From contig OY741275.1 of NCBI GenBank assembly GCA_963514095.1, positions 25,240,898 through 25,304,897 of the forward strand: DNA of 64,000 nt, written 5' to 3'. Positions 23,256-33,934 of this stretch are shown piece after piece; the first letter of the stretch is position 1; the number at the start of each line of letters is the position of its first letter. Under the pieces are notes generated by a model. That model did not search any database. It was given only the letters and a program-made list of their open reading frames with translations, and was not told the origin of the DNA. The position numbers and the translations under genes were made by a program. Source of the stretch: Eutrigla gurnardus (lineage: Eukaryota > Chordata > Actinopteri > Perciformes > Triglidae).

Positions 23256-23559
23256 TCGGTAAAATATTTGGATTGGAAGGTTAAAGGGACAGTTCACCCA
23301 GTTCTCTTCACCTGTAGTCATATTTAGATTGTTTTGGTGTTGCCGTAGAATTGTCTGCCCCCAAAAACAATACATTCTGAAAAAAACTCAACAGCAAGGA
23401 CTCGTTCCAGAAATCACGACTCAGCTAATGGCTCATTGGAGGTGGACGTGAAAAAGGCCTAGTTTTGTGCATTTGCATCTGCAAACACTCGGCAGTCTAA
23501 AATCTCTTGTTGCATTTCTGGCATGAATCTGATTTTCTCGTGTATCTGATCCCAACCCG

Positions 23560-25398
23560 ATGCAGGTTCTGTTCACCGCCTCCAAGCTGTGTGTGTTTGA
23601 CGTGCTGCAGCGCCGCCCGGGGCTGGAAGCGGCCCAGGTGGCCCAGGAGGTGGAAGCCTCGGTGAAGGGCACCGAGCGCCTGCTGGAAGCCTGCGTGTCT
23701 CTGGGACTGTTGAAGAGCAAGCAGAGGAGTGAGTCAGCGCTTTCAAGAGAGGGAGACTTAAAAACCAACCTCTTCCACGTGTTAACGCCGCCTCTCTCTC
23801 ACAGCGAGCCAGAAGGCCGTGTACGAGAACAGCGATCTGGCGACGCGTTTCCTGCCGTCGGACGCCCCTTGCTCGCTGCGTGGCCACATCCAGCGCTGCG
23901 ACGACACGGCCTGGCCTCTCTTCTCCCACCTGGAGGCGGCCGTGCTGGAGGGAGCCAGTCAGCGCCACAAGGCCGAGACGCCCGAGGATGCGTTTCAGGT
24001 GGTCATCGCCGTGTTTAACCTCAGATAAGATTCATAGAGAAAAGCAAAAGGTATTTTAAAGGCTTTCTTTTGTTTCCATTTAAAGGACAACAGTCCAGAA
24101 GTCAAACTGAGATTCATGAACGCCATGCACGACGTCGCTAAGTTTACAGGGAAAGCCGTAGCAACGGCCTTTGACCTCTCCAGTTTTAAAACGGCCTGTG
24201 ACCTCGGCGGTAAGAGAGCAGAGGTTTCAAATGATCTCCTTAAAGAGTAAACCATTCTTTGACACATCATCTCCCCCCTCCTTTCCCAGGATGCACTGGT
24301 GCCATGGCCTACGAGCTGGCTGAAGTCCACCCCGGCTTGTCCGTGACGGTGTTTGACTTGCCGGCCGTCGTTGAGATGAGCGACCGTTTTCTTCCTCCAC
24401 ACGCAGACAACAGGGTTTCCTTCGTAGCGGGTCAGTTCAGGTCAAATTCAGCCTCCACTGTTGATGTTGGAGCTGACTGAAGCCGTCTCACATGTCAAAG
24501 TTAGCATCTCACGTCGTCTCCGTGTGAACAGGAGACTTCTTTAAAGACGAGCTGCCCACAGCCGACCTGTACGTCCTCGCCAGAATCCTCCACGACTGCA
24601 CCGACGAGAAAGCACATCTCCTTCTGAGGAAGATCGCTGCTGCGTGCACGCCAGGTAAAAACACTCTTTTTATTTAGATTTCAGACACAATCCTCTGTTT
24701 ATTCCTATTTAAATGCATCAGTTATCAGATTACATTGAGTGTCCCAAACACCCAGAAATGAATTCATGCATAACATTTGTTTGGAGCTATAAAAGACAAG
24801 ACATTTGTAAAATGATCCCAACTTTATGGGCAACAATGTATTTATGATTTCTACGTTTTCTCAGTTCAGTTCTCAGATTGAATTGATAAATATCAGAAAT
24901 ATATCTATCAAATATCATATTTTAAAGATCAGCTGCTGCTTCAGTTGTGGTGTCAGTAACCTGCTGACATCGTCAGATTTTAAAAGGTGATTTCAGAATC
25001 AGCTTTATGTCACAGACTTAAACTTTGGCAAGAAGCCAACAAACCAACACGACTTCTTCCCCTTCTTTCCCTTTTATTATTATCTTCCTTAAAGAAAAGG
25101 AATGCTAGGGAATGAGGGATTCCCCCCCCCCCAAACTGTTGTTGTGTAACGTATATCTGCAAACAAACCATGCGCTTGCATCACGCCGCCAGGCTGTGGA
25201 CTCCTGCTGAGCGAGATCTTCCTGGCTGAGGACCGGAGCGGGCCGAGTCGCGGGCTGCTCCAGGCCCTCAGCATGGGCGAGGGGAAGCAGCGGAGCGCCG
25301 CCGAGTACGCTCTGCTCCTGAAGAGCCACGGCTTCCTGTCGGCACGCATCACACACACGGACAACCTCCTGGACGCCATGCTCTGCATCAAAGCGTGA
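23560..25398 (+). CDS. asmtl: Duplicate of asmtl methyltransferase half (exons 9-14), frame intact
   Basis: Exons correspond to asmtl 9-14: 23566-23728, 23805-23998, 24086-24209, 24290-24430, 24532-24654, 25193-25398. All acceptors and donors are preserved and the frame is uninterrupted (951 bp). The predicted protein differs from the parent by one residue in exon 11 (Val to Phe, GCTAAAGTT to GCTAAGTTT). The Maf domain and exons 1-8 are missing. By chance the acceptor of exon 9 sits in ATGCAG|GTT, so an unspliced start at 23560 would give a 318-aa ASMT-like protein, lacking ~20 N-terminal residues relative to ASMT. The upstream sequence is a gene X/hAT MITE junction with no clear promoter. 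It could be an unexpressed remnant or a new methyltransferase-only gene. Confidence 0.6.
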
Positions 25399-27410
25399 AC
25401 TCAACAACACTTTGAAGGGCCATACTGTAGGTAACCCCCCCCTACAACCAGGAACCAAAGGTCAGGGATGTTTTGTGGGGGACGTGATAGTCTGTAACGC
25501 AGCCTCTGTGAACCAGGATGTGTGATGGATGGACAGCAGCTCGCCCACTGAGCGGAGAGAGAGAGAGAGAGAGGACTGGCAGCCAGTAGGATTTGGGGAA
25601 ACACGCACATGTGGTTCACACTACGAACTTCCTCGATGCTTTTTATTTCCATTAAAATGACGTATCTGAATGATTCACACCGACGCTCGTGGTTTCCATT
25701 CTTTACTTTGTTCAGTTTTGAAGAAATAATGAAATCCTTTCATTTCCAGAGTATCTATCTTCCGACTTAACGCTGGTGATGTCATGATATTACTGGTCGG
25801 CACTATCTGATGGAGCATGCGTCATATTTTGTTTTCCAGGAACAATAAAACATTGGATTTTGATATAAAAACATGAAATTCATTGTATTAAAGAACATGT
25901 GCGGCTTATGGTGTTAAATAGGTGAACAATGTGATTTAAAAGGATTGAAAGGGAATTTTTAAAATGTCTGCTCAACTTTAGGTTAAAGTAGTAATACCAC
26001 AACAGATAATACCAAAATTAATGAAGTAAAAGTACATACGTATTATCAGGAAGAGTACTCAGGATGGACTTTTTCAGAATGTTTTGAGCCAATGAGCCAA
26101 TCTGAAAACGTATTATAAGTGCATTAATTTTACCTTCAAGGATACAGTTTGCTAAAACAATCTTTCTGTGATGTCCATTCATGATTCTTGTTTGTCTTTT
26201 TACATTTATTTTCCTTTATTATATTCATAGAACATAAATATGTGATCATTCATCAAACTCAACTCTTTAGATCACACTTTTGTTCATGTGTGAGACAAAA
26301 ACAGGTGAATTCCTTACTAGATTTTCTGCCTGGAGGAAGAAATAGTCCTGAAGTTGCTGGGTGTTTTAACTCATCTCTTCTGTAATCAGTGCTGCGGTGC
26401 AGCGGAGTCACCGTCTCACCGACATCATCGGTCCGGTGTGACGTCCTGTGCGTTACGGTGGTCCCGCCTCCCTCCGTATCGCCCTCGTTCGACCTGGTCA
26501 TCCTCGGTCGAGCCTTCAGCCGGTTGTTGTCCACTTCTCTGTCGGCCAGCAGGAAGCCGAAGATACCCGGGGGCAGGCCTACCATCCTGCAGGGGGGTGT
26601 TGTTTACACGAAACAACAACGCAGGCCCGTCCGAACTACAACAGCAGTCTTGACTCCTTCCGTACCTTTCACAATAAAAGCCCTTAACATATAATCCTCA
26701 GGTGATTTGTGTCCCGCCGTTCTGGTGTTGGACGGGGAATCCGGTGCAGCTGTGGAGCGCGGCTGATGAAGACGGTGGTGATGATGATGATGATGAATGG
26801 CCCGGCGGCTCGCCACCATCATGTCTACTGCTGTGCGCTCTGACCCTGTTTTGCGATATCCATGCCTAAAACGTGCCTACAATTTCTGAAGAGAAATAAT
26901 ATCGGCATTATAATTATTATGACTATGATGACTTTTCATAATATTGTTGGTGCCCTACGCACAGCGCGTGATGCGCGTGATGCGCGTGGTGGGAGCGGCG
27001 GCGCTGACTGGGGGAGACATGTGGCTGCAGTGTTAACGTTAAAACAAGTTCATTTGTATTTGACAGCGTGCTATTATTGCATCAGGGTTCCTTTATTCCT
27101 CGTGCTGCTTCCCAGACAGGACAGTCACAGTCAACTCACGTCTCCTGTGACATTTCATTACATCCATTCTCCCCTTTCAGTGATCATCACTGTCACTGTT
27201 TTTTTCCACTATCACTGTTTTGGAACACTTGCATTCCATTGTGATGACATCACAGGTTTTTTTCCCCTTCAGTGAGTCCATTCCATTCTGATGACATCAC
27301 ACTAACATCAAAGGATCAAAGGCAGTGGCTTAGAATTTTAAGCCCCACAGAGTCTATATATTTAGCTACAGGTACAGTACAGGACAAACACATCCATTAT
27401 TGGTTTTGTT
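25399..27410. other. Intergenic block, inverted copy of 6560-8600
   Basis: Holds the asmtl-type 3' untranslated region (AATAAA at 25844-25849), the candidate His-run frame on the minus strand (26822-26604), a 6-base G run at 26592 and the upstream region of the coiled-coil gene. A duplicated 'gatgcgcgt' word lies near 26970. Confidence 0.6.
27354..27362 (+). promoter_or_regulatory. TATA-like element upstream of coiled-coil gene, copy 2
   Basis: The phrase 'agtctatatatttagc' lies ~110 bp before the start codon and is repeated at 42028-42039 before copy 3 and, reversed, near 6640 before copy 1. A strong acceptor (TTTTGTTGCAG|GAAGG at 27414) lies between it and the ATG, so the true leader may instead be spliced from further upstream. 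Confidence 0.35.
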
Positions 27411-27467
27411 GCAGGAAGGACTGGTCTAGAGATACGATCTTATACAGATACCATATACTACAAAACC

Positions 27468-28778
27468 ATGCAGGAGCAGCTGAGGAAACATTATCAGACC
27501 CAGTTGAGTACGGAAGCCATTAAGCGCTTCAGGATCCTCCAGAGGGACAACCAAATCCTGCAACTCAGGAAAGATGAGGAGGGTCTCTCTCAACAGCTCA
27601 CAGCGACCACGATGGCCGAGGAAGAACAGAGCTGGGAGATGAACGACCAACTGATGGAGGACAAAAGATGGGAAATGGAGGAGAAGCTCCACAAGTACCT
27701 GGAAAAGTCCCGGCAGTCCCAGCAGCGCTCAGAGACGAGCATCCACTTGCTGGAGACAAAAGTCCAACAGATGGAGGACGAGAAAAAGGAACTTGAGGAC
27801 AAGTTCAAAAAGGACCTGGCCCAGTCCCAGCAGCGCTCAGAGATGAGCATCCGCCTGCTAGAGACAAAACTCGAACAGATGGAGGACGAAAAACAGGAAC
27901 TGGAGGACAAGTTCCAAAAGGAGCTGGCTTTGCAGAAGGTCCATAAGGTTCAGGAGCTGTCAAAGAATGAAATGTTGGAAGCAAAGCTAAAAGACGTTGA
28001 GAAGAAGAACATAGACCTGGTCCAGTGCTTGGAGACAATGGTCCAACAGGGCAAATCAACGGATGACAACGAAGCACAGAGCTGTGAGACAAGAGTCCAA
28101 GAGGTCCTGAAGGACAACAGGGACCTGCAGAAGCTCTGTCTGAACCCGTTGGAGAGGAGAGGAGCCTTCTCCCCCTGGAGGAAGATCCATGACGAGCAGG
28201 CAGAGCTGCAGAAGATGAAGGACAAGTTTCTCGAGGTTGAAAAGGACCTGGCCAAGTCCAAGCAGAGCTCGGAGACGAGCATCCGCCTGCTGGAGACAAA
28301 AGTCCAACAGATGGAGGACGAGAAACAGGAACTGGAGGACAAGTTCCAAAAGCTGCTGGCTTTTGCAAAAGGTGGAAAGGAGAAGCTCTGTCTGAACCCG
28401 TTGGAGAGGAGAGGAGGCTTCTTCTCCTGGTGGAAGATCCAGGATGAGCAGGCAGTGCTGCAGAAGATGGACGAGATGCACGAGGAAGAGAAGGAGAATG
28501 AAGCCAAGCCAGAAAAGGAGGAGAAAGAACGTGAGGAGAAGCAGAAGAAGAAGGGTTTCTGGAGCTACATGCGTGACGAATGGGAGCTTTTTAATGAGTA
28601 TTATGATTGGCTGCAGAAGATCGACGAGATGCAAGAGGAGGAGAAGGAGAATGAAGCCAAGCCAGAAAAGGAGGAGAAAGAACGTGAGGAGAAGCAGAAG
28701 AAGAAGGGTTTCTGGAGCTACATGCGTGACGAATGGGAGCTTTTTAATGAGCATTATGATTGGCTAGGAGAACAGTAG
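27468..28778 (+). CDS. Coiled-coil repeat protein gene, copy 2 (436 aa)
   Basis: Single long exon following the acceptor at 27414; start ATGCAGGAGCAGCTGAGG. The protein is almost wholly charged heptad-like coiled coil, built in part from a 108-bp/36-residue module (about three copies, e.g. KDLAQSQQRSEMSIRLLETK). Two Cys-containing spacers follow (KLCLNPLERRGAFSPW and its variant). The C-terminal ~50-residue block (EKEEKEREEKQKKKGFWSYM...) is present twice in tandem at 28470-28615 and 28620-28765. There is no signal peptide or membrane segment, so it is probably cytoplasmic or nuclear and may be structural. Family not recognised. The opposite-strand open frames are a by-product of codon bias. 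Sister copies are 5408-6556 and 42143-43774. Confidence 0.75.
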   Translation: MQEQLRKHYQTQLSTEAIKRFRILQRDNQILQLRKDEEGLSQQLTATTMAEEEQSWEMNDQLMEDKRWEMEEKLHKYLEKSRQSQQRSETSIHLLETKVQQMEDEKKELEDKFKKDLAQSQQRSEMSIRLLETKLEQMEDEKQELEDKFQKELALQKVHKVQELSKNEMLEAKLKDVEKKNIDLVQCLETMVQQGKSTDDNEAQSCETRVQEVLKDNRDLQKLCLNPLERRGAFSPWRKIHDEQAELQKMKDKFLEVEKDLAKSKQSSETSIRLLETKVQQMEDEKQELEDKFQKLLAFAKGGKEKLCLNPLERRGGFFSWWKIQDEQAVLQKMDEMHEEEKENEAKPEKEEKEREEKQKKKGFWSYMRDEWELFNEYYDWLQKIDEMQEEEKENEAKPEKEEKEREEKQKKKGFWSYMRDEWELFNEHYDWLGEQ

Positions 28779-28789
28779 CTCCCCCCTTG

Positions 28790-29510
28790 AAAAGGGTTTT
28801 CTCCTGGTGCTCAGATTTCTCCCTCATTATATACATATATCTATATATATATAGAAAAAAAATACGCTTCATCCATTACTTCATCTCCATCTTCCTCCCC
28901 TCTGTTCTTCCTCACCTCCAACATTAGAGGGTTTTCTCCTGGTTCTCAGGTTTCTCCCACAATATATACATATATATGTATATAGAAAAAAACACCCTTC
29001 ATCCATCTACTTCACCTCCATTTCCCTCCCCTCTGTCCTTCCTCACCTCCAATGTAAAAGGGTTTTCTCCTGGTACTCAGGTTTCTCCCACAATATATAC
29101 ATATATATGTATATAGAAAAAAACACCCTTCATCTCTCTACTTCACCTCCATTTCCCTCCCCTCTGTCCTTCCTCACCTCCAATGTAAAAGGGTTTTCTC
29201 CTGGTACTCAGGTTTCTCCCACAATATATACATATATATGTATATAGAAAAAAACACCCTTCATCTCTCTACTTCACCTCCATCTCCCTCCCCTCTGTCC
29301 TTCCTCACCTCCAACATAAAAGGGTTTTCTCCTGGTACTCAGGTTTCTCCCACAATATATACATTTATTTGTATATGTAGAAAAAAACACCCTTCATCCA
29401 ATTACTTCACCCTCATCTCCCTCCCCTCTGTCCTTCCTCACCTCCAACATAAAAGGGTTTTCTCCTGGTGCTCAGGTTTCTCCCACAATATATACATATA
29501 TATGTATATA
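28790..29510. repeat. AT-palindrome tandem repeat, ~120-130-bp units, about 6 copies
   Basis: Each unit contains 'gggttttctcctggtactca', 'ggtttctcccacaatatat', an AT palindrome ('atatacatatatatgtatat'), 'gaaaaaaacacccttcatc' and a C/T-rich block. The first phrase resembles part of the dispersed element at 29560-29900, so the array may be an internal expansion of that element. Confidence 0.9.
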
Positions 29511-29559
29511 TATAAAAATCCACCTTCCTCACCACTCCTGCTCCACCCTCCTCCTCATT

Positions 29560-29900
29560 GAGGGCAGCAGTGGTTCAATGTTTAACGCTGCAGCCTCCCA
29601 GAGACACCTCCACTTGTCCCTCTGTGTGGAGTATGTATATTCTCCCTGTGTCTGCGTGGGTTTTTTCCTGGTAGTCAGGTTTTCCCACTAAATGAAAAAA
29701 AATGCACACTAGCGAAAAGGGTTTTCCCCTGGTAGTCAGGTTTCCCTTTTTCCAAAGACAACCTCTGGATATAGGGCTGCACGGTGGTGTTGGTAGCACT
29801 GTCGCTTCACAGCGAGAGGGTGCCGGGTTTGATTCCCGGGCCACCTTTGCCCAATGTCAGCTGGGATCGGGGAATGATTACATTATATGTCCCAATCACC
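29560..29900. mobile_element. Fragments of a dispersed teleost repeat with tRNA-like B-box
   Basis: Two pieces, 'gtggttcaatgtttaacgct...gtctgcgtgggtttttt' and 'gggctgcacggtggtgttgg...gattcccgggcc'. They resemble the very abundant teleost repeat with 'ggttcgattcccgg'. Paralogues lie at 4760-5040 and 44450-44760. No functional tRNA fold is evident. Confidence 0.5.
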
Positions 29901-30039
29901 CAGAAATGAATTCATGGTAGCATTTGTTTGCATATTAAAGACAAGACATTTGCTAATGATTCAAACTTTATGGGCAACATTGTACATATGATTGCTTACA
30001 TTACGTTTTCTCAGTTCAGTTCAAAGATTGAATAGATAA

Positions 30040-30051
30040 ATGTCAGAAATA
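30040..30051. repeat. Target-site duplication, left of Rex3
   Basis: atgtcagaaata, repeated exactly at 33326-33337. The paralogous empty site at ~44925-44940 reads 'aaatgtcagaaatatatc'. Confidence 0.88.
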
Positions 30052-33000
30052 TCCATCCATCCATCCATCCATTTTCTTCCGCTTATCCGGTACCGGGTCG
30101 CGGGGGCAGCTGCCTGAGCAGGGACGCCCAGACTTCCCTCTCCCCGGACACTTCCCCCAGCTCCTCCGGGAGGACCCCAAGGCGTTCCCAGGCCAGCCGG
30201 GTGACATAGTCACTCCAGCGTGTCCTGGGTCTTCCTCGGGGTCTCCTCCCGGTGGGGCATGCCTGGAACACCTCCCGAGGGAGGCGTCCAGGGGGCATCC
30301 GATGCAGATGCCCGAGCCACCTCAACTGGCTCCTCTCGATGTGGAGGAGCAGCGGCTCTACTCCGAGCTCCCCCCGTGTGACGGAGCTCCTCACCCTATC
30401 TCTAAGGGAGCGCCCCGCCACCCTGCGGAGGAAGCTCATTTCGGCCGCTTGTATCCGGAATCTTATTCTTTCGGTCATGACCCAAAGTTCATGACCATAG
30501 GTGAGGGTAGGAACGTAGATTGACCGGTAAACCGAGAGCTTCGCCTTTCGGCTTAGCTCTCTCTTTACCACGACGGACCGATACAGCGACCGCATTACTG
30601 CAGCCGCTGCACCGATCCGCCTGTCAATCTCGCGTTCCATCCTTCCCTCACTCGTGAACAAGACCCCAAGATACTTAAACTCCTCCACTTGAGGCAGGAA
30701 CTCCCCCCCGACCTGGAGGGAGCAAGCCACCTTTTTCCGGTCGAGAACCATGGCCTCAGATTTGGAGGTGCTAATCCTCATCCCGGCTGCTTCACACCCG
30801 GCTGCAAACCGCCCCAGGACATGCTAGAGGTCCTGGCTCGAAGGAGCCAACAAGACCACATCGTCCGCAAAAAGCAGGGATGAAATCCAGTGGCTCCCGA
30901 ACCAGATCCCCTCCGGCCCACGGCTGCGCCTAGAAATCCTGTCCATAAAAATAATGAACAGGACCGGTGACAAAGGGCAGCCCTGCCGGAGTCCAACATG
31001 CACCTGGAACAGGTCTGACTTACTGCCGGCAATGCGAACCAAGCTCCTGCTCCGGTCATACAGGGACCGAACAGCCCTTAGCAGAGGGCCCCCGACCCCG
31101 TACTCCCGAAGTACCTCCCACAGAATGCCACGAGGGACACGGTCGAATGCCTTCTCCAAGTCCACAAAACACATGTGGACTGGTTGGGCAAACTCCCATG
31201 AACCCTCGAGCACCCTGCGGAGGGTATAGAGCTGGTCCAGTGTTCCACGGCCAGGACGAAAACCGCATTGTTCCTCCTGAATCCGAGGTTCGACTATCGG
31301 CCTAATTCTCCTCTCCAGCACCCTGGAATAGACTTTCCCGGGGAGGCTGAGAAGTGTGATCCCCCGATAGTTGGAACACACCCTCCGGTCCCCCTTTTTG
31401 AATAGAGGGACCACCACCCCGGTCTGCCAGTCCAGAGGCACTGTCCCCAACTGCCACGCAATGTTGCAGAGACGTGTCAACCAAGACAGCCCCACAACAT
31501 CCAGAGACTTGAGGTACTCAGGGTGGATCTCATCCACCCCCGGTGCCTTGCCACCAGGGAGCTTCTTAACTACCTCGGTGACTTCAGCCCGTGTAATGGG
31601 TGGATGAACCTCTGAGTCTCCAGCCTCTGCTTCCCCAATGGGAGACGTGTCAGTGGGGTTGAGGAGATCCTCGAAGTATTCCTTCCACCGCCCGACGATA
31701 TCCCCAGTCGAAGTAAGCAGCTCCCCACCTCCACCGTAAACAGTGTTGGTGGAGGGCTGCTTCCCCTTCCTAAGGCGCCGGATGGTTTGCCAGAATTTCC
31801 TCGAGGCCGACCGATAGTCCTCCTCCATGGCCTCCCCGAACTCTTCCCAGACCCGAACTTTTGCTTCAGCGACCGCCCGTGCTGCAGCACGCTTGGCCTG
31901 CCGGTACCCATCAGCTGCCTCGGGAGTCCCCCGAGCCAACCAGGTTCGGTAGGACTCCTTCTTCAGCTTGACAGCATCCCTTACTTCCGGTGTCCACCAC
32001 CGGGTTCGGGGATTGCCACCACGACAGGCACCGGAGACCTTACGGCCACAGCTTCGAACAGCCGCGTCAACAATGGAGGCAGAGAACAAGGTCCATTCGG
32101 ACTTAGGTCTGCCAAGTCTGTCCAGCTTCCTCCCCTGCCAGCGGATCCAACTCACCACCAGGTGGTGATCAGTTGACAGCTCAGCCCCTCTCTTCACTCG
32201 AGTGTCCAAAACATACGGCCGGAGGTCAGATGACACAACCACGAAGTCGATCATTGACCTCCGGCCTAGGGTGTCCTGGTGCCATGTGCACTGATGGACA
32301 CCCTTATGTTTGAACATGGTGTTCGTTATGGACAAACCGTGACCAGCACAGAAGTCCAATAACAGAACCCCACTCGGGTTCTGATCGGGGAGGCCGTTCC
32401 TCCCAATCACGCCCCTCCAGGTAACACTGTCGTTGCCCACGTGAGCGTTGAAGTCCCCCAGTAAAACAATGGAGACCCCGGTTGGAGCACTCTCAAGTAC
32501 CCCTCCCAAGGACTCCAAGAAGGCCGGGTACTCTGCACTGCCGTTTGGCCCATAGGCCGAAACAACAGTGAGAGACCTATCCCCGACCCGAAGGCGCAGG
32601 GAAACGACCCTCTCGTTCACCGGGGAAAACTCCAACACATGGCGGCCGAGCTGGGGGGCTATGAGCAAGCCCACACCAGCTCGGCGCCTTTCACCGCGGG
32701 CAACTCCAGAGTAGAAGAGAGTCCAGCCTCTCTCAAGGAGTTGGGTTCCAGAGCCCAGACTGTGCATGGAGGTGAGCCCGACTACCTGTAGCCGGTAGCG
32801 CTCTACCTCCCGCACTAGCTCAGGCTCTTTACCCCCCAGTGAGGTGACATTCCATGTCCCCATGGCTAGAGTCACCGTCCGGGGATTGGGTCGCCGGGGC
32901 ACCCGCCCAGGACAGCCACCCAAATCCCACCGCACCGGCCCCTTCTGAACCCTCCTGCGGGTGGTGGGCCTACAGGAGGGCGGGCCCACGTCGCTCTTTC

Positions 33001-33325
33001 GGGCTGTGCCCGGCCGGGTCCCGTGGGCACAGACCCGGCCACCAGGCGCTCGCCTGCGAGCCCCAACCCCGGGCCTGGCTCCAGGGTGGGGCCCCGGTGA
33101 CGCCAATCCGGGCGACGTGAACGTCCTCGATTTTAGCTTCTTCATTAAGGGCTTTGGAACCGCTCTTAGTCTGACCTGTCACCTAGGACCTGTTTGCCTT
33201 GGGAGACCCTACCAGGGGCATTAAGCCCCGGACAACATAGCTCCTAGGATCATTCAGGTGCTCAAACCCCTCCACCACGATAAGGTGTCGGTTCAAGGAG
33301 GGGATGTCAGAAATAAAGACCTCAT
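30052..33325 (-). mobile_element. Rex3 (RTE-clade) non-LTR retrotransposon, near full length
   Basis: On the minus strand the element runs from ~33325 to a 3' tail of ATGG/GGAT tetramers at 30052-30073. It is flanked by an exact 12-bp target-site duplication, and both sister copies of this locus lack it. The interior matches the two conserved stretches long used to amplify Rex3 from fish ('cggtgacaaagggcagccct' at ~30964 and 'accaccaccccggtctgcca' at ~31410). An extra copy of the target word plus 'aagacctcat' at 33304-33325 marks a small irregularity at the 5' junction. Confidence 0.92.
30083..33145 (-). pseudogene. Rex3 endonuclease/reverse transcriptase ORF with one nonsense codon
   Basis: The frame from 33145 encodes 773 codons, then a TAG (30824-30826), and continues in the same frame to a natural stop at 30083. 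Order: apurinic-type endonuclease ([41 protein letters not shown]), linker, then reverse transcriptase ([40 protein letters not shown]). After the nonsense codon come a thumb/C-terminal region (EFKYLGVLFTS) and RRPRGRPRTRW. The stop falls just after the catalytic FADD motif, so this copy is not expected to make a full protein. Otherwise it is almost undamaged, indicating a young insertion. Confidence 0.88.
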
Positions 33326-33559
33326 ATGTCAGAAATATATCTATCAAATAACATATTTTGAAGATAAGCTGCTGCTTGAGTTGTGGTGTCAGTAACCTGC
33401 TGACATCGTCAGATTTTAAAAGGTGATTTCAGAATCAGCTTTATTGTGTGAACACATACAAGGAATTTGACTCCAGCTTTATGTCACAGACATATGACTA
33501 AAACAAGGATGATTTTGTGACTTAAAGCAGCAGTTTGACAAGAAGCCAACAAACCAACT

Positions 33560-33715
33560 TGATTTCTTCCCACAACCACAAAAAGAAAAACACAACCACC
33601 TTAACAAATACACAACATTAACGAAAACATAAACACATGAACAAAAACATAAACACATGAACAAAAACATAAACACATGAACAAAAACGCAACCACAAAT
33701 AGAAAAACACAACAT
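33560..33715. repeat. Degenerate short tandem repeat (aaaacacaaccac-type)
   Basis: Reverse-complement counterpart of 4100-4370. Units such as 'aaaacataaacacatgaac' are repeated four times. Confidence 0.8.
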
Positions 33716-33934
33716 TTGGTGCGTAGCGTGGTCATCAGCTGTGGCCAGAGGCTTCGTCCAGCCTGTTTAACACTCTGCAGCGTGTTGCTACGGTGATGCA
33801 ATCTGGATGCAATGGGAGAAAGATGATTAACGAAGACTGGGTCCCAGTCTGCAGTGATGATGGAGGCTCGGGGCCGGTCTCCTGTGATGACGGCACATTT
33901 CACTTGTTTGATCACAACTTCTTTTCTGTAAAGA

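Noticed and set aside
29770..29860. tRNA gene at the 'ggttcgattcccgg'-like B-box
   Set aside because: No cloverleaf can be drawn around it; it belongs to a dispersed teleost repeat seen again at 4760-4850 and 44660-44740.
30824..33145. Treating the LINE antisense ORFs (e.g. 30954-31305, 32854-33120) as genes
   Set aside because: They lie wholly inside the Rex3 ORF on the opposite strand and have no independent support.
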